DNA of 62,549 nt, from contig NZ_JAFKJN010000038.1 in assembly GCF_017305915.1 (NCBI RefSeq), positions 1 through 62,549 on the forward strand. The letters run 5' to 3'. This document shows positions 43,421-52,032 of this stretch, piece after piece. The stretch's first letter is position 1, and every line of letters starts with the position of its first letter. Origin of the DNA: Reyranella sp. Its GTDB lineage: Bacteria; Pseudomonadota; Alphaproteobacteria; Reyranellales; Reyranellaceae. Made by a program: the position numbers and the translations under genes. The notes beneath the pieces are model-generated. The model saw only the letters and a program-made list of their open reading frames with translations, was not told the DNA's origin and searched no databases.

Positions 43421-44428
43421 ATGCGAGTCAGCGCCGGCCTGCCCACCGGGATGGAGGGCCTCACCTATCCCATCCCGTTCTCCGATCCGGAGAACGTCAT
43501 CAGGATTGCCCAGGGCGCCGAGAAGTTCGGTTACGACTCGGTGTGGGGCAACGACCACATGACGACACAGAACTACGTGCGCGCCGAGTTCCCGGTGCCG
43601 CCGCGCTTCTGGGAGCCGCTGGTCACCTACGCGTTCGTGCTGTCCGAGACCAAGACCATCAAGGTCGGCACCGGCATCCTGGTGCTGCCGATGCGCCACG
43701 ACATCGTGGTGGCGGCCAAGCAGATCTGCACGCTCGACCATTTCGGCAAGGGCCGGCTCGAGCTCGGCATCGGTATCGGTGCCTATCGCGAGGAGTTCAA
43801 GGCGCTGCAGCCGGACGCCAAGATCGACCGCGGCGACATCGTCGACGAGGGCCTGCAGGCGCTGAACCTGCTGTTCAGGGAACGGGTCTGCTCGTTCGAC
43901 GGCCAGTACTACAAGTTCAAGGACGTCGAGCTCTTCCCCAAGCCGTTCCAGAAGAAGCTGCCGATCTATGTCAGCGGCAACCACGCGAACAACATCGAGC
44001 GCGCGGTGAAATGGGCCGACGGCTGGCTGCCCGCCGGCATGCATGTCGACCGCATCCGCTCGGGCGTGAAGAACCTGCGCGAGCAGGCCGACAAGGCGGG
44101 CCGCGACTGGCGCGAGATCGAGGTCTGCCCGCAATTCATCGTCCACATCGGCAAGACGCGCGAGGCGGCGGTCGAGAGCTTCCGCAAGAGCCAGATGAAC
44201 AAGCACCTGGTCTCGCTGTCCAAGTCGACGCTCAAGGGCCAGGGCAGCGTCCCGCACGAGGAGATCAACCTGATCGGCACGCCGGCCGAGGTCGTCGAGA
44301 AGGCGCTGGCCTTCAAGGCAGCCGGCGTCACCCACCTGCTCGGCCTCTACTTCGCCGCCAACTCCGTGCAGGAGCTGCTCGACCAGATGCAGCTCTTCGC
44401 CGAAGAGGTCATGCCGAAGGTGAAATAA
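43421..44428 (+). CDS. LLM-class oxidoreductase 1 (F420- or FMN-dependent)
   Basis: This 335-residue luciferase-like TIM-barrel oxidoreductase starts MRVSAGLPTGMEGLTYPIPF. At the strand-2 position where FGD has its catalytic His it reads GNDHM, so an Asp-His pair is kept. It has the common segment LDHFGKGRLELGIGIGAYREEF. It is closely similar over most of its length to LLM 12 at 59176 (same LPTG..G..YPIPF and GIGAYREEF), so the two are paralogs. The ribosome-binding site GGGGGAT precedes the ATG. It overlaps the convergent LLM 2 by 20 bp. The cofactor is inferred from the nearby F420 genes. Confidence 0.85.
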   Translation: MRVSAGLPTGMEGLTYPIPFSDPENVIRIAQGAEKFGYDSVWGNDHMTTQNYVRAEFPVPPRFWEPLVTYAFVLSETKTIKVGTGILVLPMRHDIVVAAKQICTLDHFGKGRLELGIGIGAYREEFKALQPDAKIDRGDIVDEGLQALNLLFRERVCSFDGQYYKFKDVELFPKPFQKKLPIYVSGNHANNIERAVKWADGWLPAGMHVDRIRSGVKNLREQADKAGRDWREIEVCPQFIVHIGKTREAAVESFRKSQMNKHLVSLSKSTLKGQGSVPHEEINLIGTPAEVVEKALAFKAAGVTHLLGLYFAANSVQELLDQMQLFAEEVMPKVK

Positions 44429-45452
44429 GCACCTTCGCGATCAGCCCGATCTCGTCGACGGCTTGGCGCAGCGACATGCCGGGCGGGCGGGGCGTGAAGA
44501 TCAGGTGTTCGACGCCGAGCCGCGGCTGCCATTGGGCGATCTTCGCCGCGATGTCCTGCGGCGTGCCGAGCAGCCAGCGCTCCTGCATGAAGTCTTCGGA
44601 CATGAAGTAGGGGTTGTCCGAGGTCAGCGGCTTGCGCTCCTTCGTTGCCTCGTCGAGGTAGGTCAGGCCGATGCGCTCGGGCTTGTACTGGACACGATAG
44701 ACCTCGTCGATGAAGGGCTGATGGCGCTTGATCGCATCGGCCGCCGAATCCCCGACCAGGATCTCGCGCATCACCGCGCGCGGCAGCTTGCCCGCGCCCT
44801 GCCGCGCGGCTTCCTCGTCGAACGACTTGAACTGGTATTCGACCAGTCCCCACTCCGCGAGAGGCGCCACCAGGAAGCCGGCGCGGCGGCGCACGGCGCG
44901 CGCCCGCGCCTTGGGATGGGCGGCGCCGATCCACAGCGGTGGCCGGCCCGGCGTCACCGGTGGCGGGCTCAGCCGGCCACCCTTCACGCGGTAGATCTTG
45001 CCGGCGTAGTCGAATGCCTCGCCGGTCCAGGCCTGCTCGAGGATATCGAGCGATTCCTCGAAGGCGCGCGTGCGAGTGGCGTAGTTCCAGCCGAACTGGT
45101 CGAACTCGGCCGGGCGGTAGCCTTGCCCCAGCCCGATCTCGATCCGGCCGCCGGAGAGGTTGTCGACCACCGACAGGTCCTCGGCCATGCGCATGGGGTG
45201 GCCGTGCAGCGGCGCCAGTGCCACGGCCTGGCCGATCCGGCACTTCGGCGCCGCGATCGCCAGCGCGGCACACGCCACGACCGGCGACGGGCAGTAGCCG
45301 TCGGCCTCGCCATGATGCTCGCTGGCCCAGATCGAGTGGTAGCCGAGGCGGCTCGCCTCGGCCGCGAGCTCCAGCGCCTCGCGATAGGCCTTGTCGTAAG
45401 GCTCGCCCAGGCCGCGATGGGCCTGGAAGCTGAAGGAGATGCCGAGCTTCAT
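44409..45452 (-). CDS. LLM-class oxidoreductase 2 (luciferase-like, EHH type)
   Basis: This 347-residue protein starts MKLGISFSFQAHRGLGEPYD and has WASEHHGEADGYCPSP at the end of strand 2, LSGGRIEIGLGQGYRP and TPGRPPLWIGAAHPKA. The EHH motif is the one I associate with flavin-dependent luciferase relatives, so FMN is at least as likely as F420. The ATG at 45452 follows GGGATGACACGG, which belongs to the repeat at 45457; an ATG within the repeat (45461) would add three residues. It converges on LLM 1. Confidence 0.8.
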   Translation of the reverse strand: MKLGISFSFQAHRGLGEPYDKAYREALELAAEASRLGYHSIWASEHHGEADGYCPSPVVACAALAIAAPKCRIGQAVALAPLHGHPMRMAEDLSVVDNLSGGRIEIGLGQGYRPAEFDQFGWNYATRTRAFEESLDILEQAWTGEAFDYAGKIYRVKGGRLSPPPVTPGRPPLWIGAAHPKARARAVRRRAGFLVAPLAEWGLVEYQFKSFDEEAARQGAGKLPRAVMREILVGDSAADAIKRHQPFIDEVYRVQYKPERIGLTYLDEATKERKPLTSDNPYFMSEDFMQERWLLGTPQDIAAKIAQWQPRLGVEHLIFTPRPPGMSLRQAVDEIGLIAKVLISPSA

Positions 45453-45456
45453 CCGT

Positions 45457-45522
45457 GTCATCCCGAGCGAAGCGAGGGATCTATGGGTCGCTGATAGATC
45501 CCGCGCTGACGCTCGGGATGAC
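45457..45522. repeat. REP-like palindrome, copy 1
   Basis: The arms GTCATCCCGAGCGAAGCGAG and the complementary CTCGGGATGAC end enclose a GATCTAT...ATAGATC stem. It lies between LLM 2 and LLM 3 and provides part of the LLM 2 leader. A second copy sits at 46632. Confidence 0.85.
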
Positions 45523-45543
45523 AACTTGGCTTCCGGGCACGCA

Positions 45544-46608
45544 CTACGCAAACGCCTTGGCGATGCGGCCCCAGTCCTCGATGGCCTTCTCTTGGCCCGG
45601 CACGAGCTGGATGGTGAACTGGCTGTAGCCTGCCGCCTTGAGCGCCTCGATGCGCGTCTTGATCTCGGCCTCGCTCGCCGTGAAGGAGGTCTCGGCGATC
45701 ATCTCCGCCGTGACGAACTTCTTCTCCTCGGGCTTCACGAACATCAGATGGCCGCGATGGTTCTCGAGGTAGCGCGCGCTCTCCGGCTTGAAGCCGCGCG
45801 CCAGCTCGACATAGCCGTCGATCTCGGGCGTGCTCAGCATCGCCACGCCGGGCTTCAGCCCGACCAGCGCCTCGTCGGCGGCACGATGCAGCATCACCGC
45901 CGCGCGCGGCCCGGCCTGCGCCATGGCGCGCTCGGAATCGGCCGGCTCGCCGTCCTGCAGCACGCAGCCCAGCGCGAACGCCGTGGTGTAGAGGTCGGAC
46001 ATCGCGTGTCCCGCCTCGCGCCAGGCGCCCTGCATCGCCTGCACTTCCTTCACGCCGTTCTCGACCTTGCCGACGAAGTCGATCCAGCCGGCCTTGAACT
46101 TGGCCGTCAGCGCCCGCGTGCGCGGCCCGAAGGCCGAGAAATGCAGCGCGATCGGGTCCCTGGTGTTGAACAGCGGCAGCTCGGGATTGAGGAAGCGGAT
46201 CTTCTTGGTCTGCCCCTCCATCTCGAAATCGACCGTCTCGCGGCGCAGCAGGCCATAGACCTGGTGCACGTAGGTCTCCATGTCCTTGACCTTGATCGCC
46301 GCGAAGCCCATGGCGCGCCGCGCCGTGAAGCCGGTGCCGACGCCGAAATCGATGCGGCCCGGCGCGAGCTGGTTGAGCGTCGCCAGCGCATTGGCCGTCA
46401 CCGGCGCGATGCGGTTGGAGGGCACCAGCACACCGGTACCCAACCGGATCTTCTTCGTGTGCACCGCCGCCGCGCCCATCGCGACGAAGCAGTCGGCGCT
46501 CAGCATCTGGGTGTCGTAGAACCAGGCGTGTGTGAAGCCGAGCTCCTCGGCGCGCCGCACGACCTTATAGTTGTCCGCTGCCGTCGGCAGCGCGATTCCG
46601 AAATCCAT
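45544..46608 (-). CDS. LLM-class oxidoreductase 3
   Basis: This 354-residue luciferase-like protein starts MDFGIALPTAADNYKVVRRA. At the strand-2 end it has WFYDTQM instead of the Asp-His of FGD, so the chemistry may differ. It has the LNQLAPGRIDFGVGTGFTARRAMG nucleotide-pocket block. REP copies lie on both sides, so it looks like a separate transcription unit. The substrate is unknown; cofactor F420 or FMN. Confidence 0.82.
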   Translation of the reverse strand: MDFGIALPTAADNYKVVRRAEELGFTHAWFYDTQMLSADCFVAMGAAAVHTKKIRLGTGVLVPSNRIAPVTANALATLNQLAPGRIDFGVGTGFTARRAMGFAAIKVKDMETYVHQVYGLLRRETVDFEMEGQTKKIRFLNPELPLFNTRDPIALHFSAFGPRTRALTAKFKAGWIDFVGKVENGVKEVQAMQGAWREAGHAMSDLYTTAFALGCVLQDGEPADSERAMAQAGPRAAVMLHRAADEALVGLKPGVAMLSTPEIDGYVELARGFKPESARYLENHRGHLMFVKPEEKKFVTAEMIAETSFTASEAEIKTRIEALKAAGYSQFTIQLVPGQEKAIEDWGRIAKAFA

Positions 46609-46631
46609 GGTGCTGTTTCTCCCTCAATCGT

Positions 46632-46697
46632 GTCATCCCGAGCGTAGCGAGGGATCTATGCGGACCAGTATAGATCCCTCACTTCGCTCGGGATGAC
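46632..46697. repeat. REP-like palindrome, copy 2
   Basis: This is the second copy of the GTCATCCCGAGCG(T/A)AGCGAG repeat, with complementary arm CTTCGCTCGGGATGAC and inner stem GGATCTAT/ATAGATCC. It lies between LLM 3 and LLM 4. Confidence 0.88.
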
Positions 46698-46706
46698 ATC
46701 GCTGTG

Positions 46707-47579
46707 CTAGACGTCGGCCAGGGTTTCGATGATCTTGTCGCGGGCGGCGAAGTTGCCCTCCTCGTGCACCGGCTGCAGGCAGACATGCGTCGCGCCCGCG
46801 TCGAAATGCCGGCGCAGGCCGCGCCGCACCGTCTCGGCATCGCCCCATAGGCACATCGCGTCGATGAACTTGTCGCTGCCGCCGTTGGCGAGATCGGCCT
46901 CGCTGAAGCCCTCGCGCAGCCAGTTGTTGCGGTAGTTCTCCAGCACCATGTAGCGCGCCAGCTCCTTGCGGCCGAGCGCGCGGGCCTTGGCGGCGTCGGT
47001 CTCGATCGTGACCTTCTGCTCGACCGCCAGGATCTTGCCGGGGCCGAGGATTTTCTTGGCGATCGCGGTGTGCCTGGGCGTCACATTGTACGGAACCGCG
47101 CCCATCGACTTGCTGGCGCTGAGCTCCAGCATCTTCGGGCCGAGGGCCGCGACCACGACCGGCGCCTCGGTGCCGGTGGCCAAGTCTTTGTGCACGCCGT
47201 CGAGATAGGCGCGCATGGTGGCGATCGGCTTGTCGTATTTCAGCCCCCGTACGCCCTCGACCATCGGCCTGTGGCTGACGCCCAGCCCGAGGATGAAGCG
47301 GTCGCCGTAGAACTGGTTGAGCAGCAGCATGCCCTGCTTGGCGGCATAAGGCTCGCGGGCATAGATGTTGGCGATCGAGCTGCCGATCATGAGCTTGTCG
47401 CTCTTGGCCAGCAGGTAGCTGGCCAGCGCCATCGATTCGTAGCCCCGGCCCTCGGGATACCAGTAGGCCGAGTAGCCGTTTCGTTCCACGACGCGCACAA
47501 GGTCCGCAACCTGTTCGCCGTTGCACTTGTCGGCCGAGTACCACACACCCAAACGCCCAAGACCGTTGGCGAGCTTCAT
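46707..47579 (-). CDS. LLM-class oxidoreductase 4
   Basis: This 290-residue luciferase-like protein starts MKLANGLGRLGVWYSADKC and has YWYPEGRGYESM at the strand-2 end, without the FGD-type histidine. The LLLNQFYGDRFILGLGVSHRPM block follows. The ATG at 47579 has GGAGGT nearby. It diverges from the 6PGDH-like gene with 39 bp between the starts, suggesting a shared promoter region. It resembles the probable-F420 LLM group as I recall it. Confidence 0.82.
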   Translation of the reverse strand: MKLANGLGRLGVWYSADKCNGEQVADLVRVVERNGYSAYWYPEGRGYESMALASYLLAKSDKLMIGSSIANIYAREPYAAKQGMLLLNQFYGDRFILGLGVSHRPMVEGVRGLKYDKPIATMRAYLDGVHKDLATGTEAPVVVAALGPKMLELSASKSMGAVPYNVTPRHTAIAKKILGPGKILAVEQKVTIETDAAKARALGRKELARYMVLENYRNNWLREGFSEADLANGGSDKFIDAMCLWGDAETVRRGLRRHFDAGATHVCLQPVHEEGNFAARDKIIETLADV

Positions 47580-47618
47580 GGCTGGAGACCTCCGTTGGAT
47601 TGTGTGTAGCATAGGCCC

Positions 47619-48617
47619 ATGAAAATCGGAGTCATCGGCCTCGGCCGCATGGGCGGCAACATCGTGCGGCGCCTGATGCGCGCCGGCCATTCCTGCGTCG
47701 TCTACGATGCCAATCCGGCGCCGGGCCAGGCGCTCGCCAAAGACGGTGCGGTCGCCGCGACCTCGCTTGGCGACCTCGTCAAAGCGCTGGGCGAAAGCGA
47801 GCGTACGGTCTGGGTGATGCTGCCCGCCGGCAAGATCACCGAGGACACGATCGGCCAGCTCGCCGGGATGATGAAGGCGGGCGACACGATCATCGACGGC
47901 GGCAACACCATGTTCAAGGACGACGTCCGCCGCGCCCGCGAGCTCAAGCCCAAGGGCATCCACTATCTCGACATCGGCACGTCCGGCGGCGTGTGGGGCC
48001 TGCAGCGCGGCTACTGCCTGATGATCGGCGGCGACACCGAGACCGTGACGCGGCTCGATCCGATCTTCTCGGCGCTCGCGCCCGGCCTCGGCACCATCGA
48101 GCGCACCGAGGACCGCGGGAAGCTCGATTCCAAGTTAGATCCTAGGGCCGAGCGCGGCTACATCCACGCCGGGCCGGCCGGTGCGGGCCACTTCGTGAAG
48201 ATGATCCATAACGGCATCGAGTACGGCATGATGCAGGCCTTCGCCGAGGGCTTCGACATCATGAAGAACCGCGCCTCGGAGAAGCTGCCGGCCGACGAGC
48301 GCTTCGACCTCAACCTCGCCGACATCGCTGAAGTCTGGCGGCGCGGCAGCGTCGTGACCTCGTGGCTGCTCGACCTGACGGCTTCTGCGCTCGCCAAGGA
48401 CGGCCAACTCGAGCATTTCTCCGGCCACGTCGACGATTCGGGCGAAGGCCGCTGGACCATCGAGGCGGCGATCGAGGAAGCCGTGCCGGCCGACGTGCTG
48501 GCGGCGTCGCTGTTCGTGCGCTTCCGCTCGCGCCAGCAGCATACTTTTGCGGAGAAGGTCCTGTCGGCGATGCGGCTCGGCTTCGGCGGCCACATCGAAT
48601 CCAAGGACAAGAAGTAG
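47619..48617 (+). CDS. gnd: 6-phosphogluconate dehydrogenase, short form (decarboxylating)
   Basis: This 332-residue protein oxidatively decarboxylates 6-phosphogluconate to ribulose-5-phosphate. It has the nucleotide-binding start MKIGVIGLGRMGGNIVRRL, the DGGNTMFKDD loop, the substrate block GTSGGVWGLQRGYCLMIGG and the catalytic region GPAGAGHFVKMIHNGIEYGM. It is the short Gnd/YqeC type, shorter than the about 470-residue E. coli enzyme. It lies 39 bp from divergent LLM 4 and leads LLM 5, 6 and 7 on the plus strand. With fgd nearby it continues glucose-6-phosphate oxidation. Confidence 0.9.
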   Translation: MKIGVIGLGRMGGNIVRRLMRAGHSCVVYDANPAPGQALAKDGAVAATSLGDLVKALGESERTVWVMLPAGKITEDTIGQLAGMMKAGDTIIDGGNTMFKDDVRRARELKPKGIHYLDIGTSGGVWGLQRGYCLMIGGDTETVTRLDPIFSALAPGLGTIERTEDRGKLDSKLDPRAERGYIHAGPAGAGHFVKMIHNGIEYGMMQAFAEGFDIMKNRASEKLPADERFDLNLADIAEVWRRGSVVTSWLLDLTASALAKDGQLEHFSGHVDDSGEGRWTIEAAIEEAVPADVLAASLFVRFRSRQQHTFAEKVLSAMRLGFGGHIESKDKK

Positions 48618-48628
48618 GAGGAACGGCG

Positions 48629-49474
48629 ATGAAGGTGGGCGTTTTCTATTTCCCGACCGATTACGGCATCAACATCGCCGAGCTCGGCAAGGCGCTCGAG
48701 GATCGCGGCTTCGATTCGCTGTTCGTACCGGAGCACACGCACATCCCGCTCAGCCGCAAGTCGCCCTTCCCTGGCGGCGGCGATCTGCCCAAGCGCTACT
48801 CGCACACCCACGACCCGTTCGTGGCGCTGTCCTTCGCCGCGGCGGCGACCAAGAAGCTCAAGGTCGGCACGGGCATCCTGCTGGTGCCGCAGCACGAGCC
48901 GCTGGCGACCGCCAAGTCGATCGCCAGCCTCGACCAGCTTTCGGGCGGCCGCTTCGTGTTTGGCATCGGCGCCGGCTGGAACGAGGACGAGATGAACAAC
49001 CACGGCGTCCAGTACAAGGATCGCTTCAACCAGATGGGCGACTACGTGCTGGCCATGAAGGCGCTGTGGACCAAGGACGAGGCCGGCTACCATGGCAAGT
49101 TCGCCAGGTTCGATCCGGTCTGGTCGTGGCCCAAGCCGCACCAGAGACCGCATCCGCCGATCATTCTGGGCGGCGAGAGCGACCATACGCTGCGCCGCAT
49201 CGTCGACTATTGCGACGGCTGGCTGCCGCGCACCCGCGCGGGCTTCGACGCCAGGCAATCGATCGAGCGCCTGCACAAGGCGGCGGAGAAGAAGGGCCGC
49301 GATCCCAAGTCGCTGTCGGTCACCGTGTTCGGCGCGCCGGCCAAGCCCGAGGCGCTGGCCGACTACGCCAAGGCCGGCATCGACAGCGCGCTGCTGGCGA
49401 TCAATGACGACAGCCGCGACGACATCCTGAAATATCTCGACAAGATCGCGCCGCTCGCGAAGCCCTACTCATGA
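48629..49474 (+). CDS. LLM-class oxidoreductase 5
   Basis: This 281-residue luciferase-like protein starts MKVGVFYFPTDYGINIAELG and has the strand-2 motif PEHTHIPLSRKS. It carries LDQLSGGRFVFGIGAGWNEDEM. It is a clear paralog of LLM 7 at 50423, sharing the EH(T/S)HIPLSR block and the DP(F)VAL segment. The AGGAGGAACGGCG ribosome-binding site precedes the ATG. It is 11 bp after the 6PGDH gene and overlaps LLM 6 by 4 bp. Confidence 0.86.
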   Translation: MKVGVFYFPTDYGINIAELGKALEDRGFDSLFVPEHTHIPLSRKSPFPGGGDLPKRYSHTHDPFVALSFAAAATKKLKVGTGILLVPQHEPLATAKSIASLDQLSGGRFVFGIGAGWNEDEMNNHGVQYKDRFNQMGDYVLAMKALWTKDEAGYHGKFARFDPVWSWPKPHQRPHPPIILGGESDHTLRRIVDYCDGWLPRTRAGFDARQSIERLHKAAEKKGRDPKSLSVTVFGAPAKPEALADYAKAGIDSALLAINDDSRDDILKYLDKIAPLAKPYS

Positions 49475-50412
49475 GCGTCGCCATCGGCCTCGGCCTGATG
49501 GACTACCCGTTCGCCGGCGCCGGCGACTACTGGCGCTGGGTCGACTTGTGCGAGGCGGGCGGCGTCGATTCGATCTGGCAGACCGACCGGCTGGTGAGCA
49601 AGACGCCGATCCTGGAATGCATGACGGTGATGGCGGCGCTGGCCGGCCGCACGCGCCGGCTGCGCTTCGGCATGAACGTGGTGTCGCTGGCGCTGCGCGA
49701 TCCGGTGCTGCTGGCCAAGCAATGCGCCACCATCGACGTGCTGTCGGAGGGCCGGCTGCTGCCCGCCTTCGGCATCGGCAGCCCGCTGGGGCCGGAATGG
49801 GCGGCGCTCGACATCGACACCAGGACGCGCGGCCGGCGCACCGACGAGAGCCTCGAGATCATCGCCCGGCTGTGGCGCGAGGAGGCCGTCAACTTCCAGG
49901 GTCGGCACTACAGGTTGAACGGCGCGTCGATCTCGCCCAAGCCGGTGCAGCCCGACCTGCCGATGTGGATCGGCGGCTCGTCGGACGCCGCGATCCGGCG
50001 CACCGCGAAGTACGGCACCGGCTGGCAGGGCGGCGGCGAGACGATGGAAGACGCGATCCGCGTCGTCGCCGCGATCAAGAAGGCGCTGCCCGAAGCCGGT
50101 CGCAGCATCGACGAAGATCACTACGGCGCGAGCTTCCCGTTCCATTTCGGCGCGCCGAGCGATCCCGTGGTCGGCCGCGCGATGGAGGCTTACGCCAAGC
50201 GCACCGGCCGCGATCCGACAAGGCAGTTCGCCGTCGGCGACGCGAACACGATCCTCGACCGGGTTGGCGAATACGTGGCGGGCGGCGTCCAGAAATTCAT
50301 CCTGCGGCCGATCGGTTCGGGCGAGCAGGTGCTGGTGCAAACGCGGCTGCTGATCGACCAGGTGCTGCCGCAGGTCGGCAGGCGCTGGCCGAAGCCCGCG
50401 AAGGCCGCGTGA
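49471..50412 (+). CDS. LLM-class oxidoreductase 6
   Basis: This 313-residue luciferase-like protein starts MSVAIGLGLMDYPFAGAGDY. The strand-2 end reads WQTDRLV, so the catalytic histidine of FGD is replaced. The common block IDVLSEGRLLPAFGIGSPLG and the C-terminal region are complete. It overlaps LLM 5 by 4 bp and precedes LLM 7 by 10 bp, all in one operon with 6PGDH. Confidence 0.84.
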   Translation: MSVAIGLGLMDYPFAGAGDYWRWVDLCEAGGVDSIWQTDRLVSKTPILECMTVMAALAGRTRRLRFGMNVVSLALRDPVLLAKQCATIDVLSEGRLLPAFGIGSPLGPEWAALDIDTRTRGRRTDESLEIIARLWREEAVNFQGRHYRLNGASISPKPVQPDLPMWIGGSSDAAIRRTAKYGTGWQGGGETMEDAIRVVAAIKKALPEAGRSIDEDHYGASFPFHFGAPSDPVVGRAMEAYAKRTGRDPTRQFAVGDANTILDRVGEYVAGGVQKFILRPIGSGEQVLVQTRLLIDQVLPQVGRRWPKPAKAA

Positions 50413-50422
50413 GGAGAGAGCC

Positions 50423-51265
50423 ATGAAGATCGGCGTCGCGATGTTCTTCACCGACTACTCGATGACGCCGCAGGAGCTGGGCGTCGCCGCCGAGGAGCGC
50501 GGCTTCGACTCCCTGTGGTCGCCCGAGCACAGCCACATCCCCCTGTCGCGCGAATCGGCGTTCCCGAGCGGCGGCGAGCTGCCGAAGAAATACTACGACG
50601 CCATGGATCCGTTCGTGGCGCTGATGGCCGCGGCGGCGGTGACGCGGCGCATCAAGGTCGGCACCGGAGTCTGCCTGATCACGCAGCGCGATCCGATCCA
50701 GACCGCCAAGAACGTCGCCTCGATCGACCAGCTCTCCAACGGCCGCTTCCTGTTCGGCATCGGCAACGGCTGGAACAAGGACGAGTTGCGCAACCACGGC
50801 ACCGTGTTCGAGACCCGCCACAAGCTGGCGCGCGAGCGAGTCGAGGCGATGAAGGCGATCTGGACCAAGTCCAAGCCCGAGTATCACGGCGAGCTGGTCG
50901 ACTTCGACCCGATGATGACCCGGCCCAAGCCGGTGCAGAAGCCGCATCCGCCGATCTGGGTCGGCGGCGCCTTCCCCTACGCCGCGCGGCGCGCGATCCG
51001 CTACGGCGACGGCTGGATGCCGCACCGCGCGCGGCCGCACTACGCCAACGTGCGCGACTTCCTGCCCGAGTTCCGCAAGATGGCGGCGGCCGCCAACCGC
51101 GACGTGCCGGTCACCATCTGGGGCGCCAAGGAAGACGAGGACCTGCTGAAGCAGGACCGTGACGCCGGCGTGGTGCGGGTGATCGTCAGCCTCGAATCGG
51201 CCAAGTCCGACGACGTCCTCCCCGAGCTCGACCGCTGGTCCAAGCTCGCCGAAAAGGTCGCCTGA
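50423..51265 (+). CDS. LLM-class oxidoreductase 7
   Basis: This 280-residue luciferase-like protein starts MKIGVAMFFTDYSMTPQELG and has PEHSHIPLSRES at strand 2. It then has IDQLSNGRFLFGIGNGWNKDEL and PHPPIWVGGAFPYAA. It is a paralog of LLM 5. The operon ends here, 20 bp before the stop of cofE on the other strand. GGAGAGAGCC precedes the ATG. Confidence 0.86.
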   Translation: MKIGVAMFFTDYSMTPQELGVAAEERGFDSLWSPEHSHIPLSRESAFPSGGELPKKYYDAMDPFVALMAAAAVTRRIKVGTGVCLITQRDPIQTAKNVASIDQLSNGRFLFGIGNGWNKDELRNHGTVFETRHKLARERVEAMKAIWTKSKPEYHGELVDFDPMMTRPKPVQKPHPPIWVGGAFPYAARRAIRYGDGWMPHRARPHYANVRDFLPEFRKMAAAANRDVPVTIWGAKEDEDLLKQDRDAGVVRVIVSLESAKSDDVLPELDRWSKLAEKVA

Positions 51266-51285
51266 CTTCTTGCCGGACCGGAAGA

Positions 51286-52032
51286 CTACCTGAACAGATC
51301 CTCGGTCGCGGGCCGCACCAGCTCGGCGGCGTTGGTTGCCGGCAGCTTCCAGCTCAGGCCCCTCACCAGCACGACCGGCTGCGCCTCGTCGGCCTGGCCC
51401 ATGACCAGCGACGCCGCCGCCGCGATCTCGTCGGCGAAGGCCGAGATGGTGACCTGCAATGTGCGGCCGAACAGGTCGGAATTGCCGCGCAGGTCGAGCA
51501 TCGCCGGCAGGCCGGCCGAGCCGATCGCGACGCCCGTCGTGCCGCGTCGCCATGGCCGGCCGAAGCTGTCGATGATCAGCAACGCGGTGGCGCCGAGCTT
51601 GGCGCGCAGCGCCTCGGCTGACGCGTCGGGCTCCTTGGGCAGCAGCAGCGCGCGCTCGACGCCGTCCTGCGGCGCCACGTTCGACTGGTCGATGCCGGCA
51701 TTGGCCATGACGAAGCCCAGCCGATGCTCGACGATCAGCACGTTGGGCCGCGAGCGCACCACGCGCACCGATTCCGACAGGATCAGCTCGACCAGCCGCG
51801 GGTCCTTCTGCACCTCGGCGCCGAGCTCGATCGCCCGCTGCGAGGGCTTCACGGTCCCGATCTCGACCATCCGGCCCTCGGCCTTGGAGACGATCTTCTG
51901 CGCCAGCACCAGCACGTCGCCGTTGCGCAGCGCCAGCTCGCCGGTCAAACGCTCGCCGATCAACGCAGCAAGGTCGTCGCCCGCCTTCACCATCGGCAGG
52001 CCGGGGACGGCCAGCAACTCGACCTTCTGCAT
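51286..52032 (-). CDS. cofE: Coenzyme F420:L-glutamate ligase, stand-alone
   Basis: CofE adds the gamma-linked glutamate tail to F420-0. The 248-residue protein has LAQKIVSKAEGRMVEI, VRSRPNVLIVEHRLGFVMAN, NAGIDQSNV, IIDSFGRPWRRGTTGVAIG and DLRGNSDLFGR, the family signatures. It ends after the ligase domain; the C-terminal nitroreductase-like dehydro-F420-0 reductase domain of mycobacterial FbiB is absent. The ATG at 52032 overlaps the fgd stop by one base (TGATG), coupling ligase and dehydrogenase. It is about 18 kb from the other F420 genes. Confidence 0.95.
   Translation of the reverse strand: MQKVELLAVPGLPMVKAGDDLAALIGERLTGELALRNGDVLVLAQKIVSKAEGRMVEIGTVKPSQRAIELGAEVQKDPRLVELILSESVRVVRSRPNVLIVEHRLGFVMANAGIDQSNVAPQDGVERALLLPKEPDASAEALRAKLGATALLIIDSFGRPWRRGTTGVAIGSAGLPAMLDLRGNSDLFGRTLQVTISAFADEIAAAASLVMGQADEAQPVVLVRGLSWKLPATNAAELVRPATEDLFR

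Noticed and set aside
44347..45273. A different frame of LLM 2 that appears to read into the end of LLM 1
   Set aside because: The LLM family motifs are in the frame 44409-45452; the alternative is a shadow with no conserved LLM blocks.
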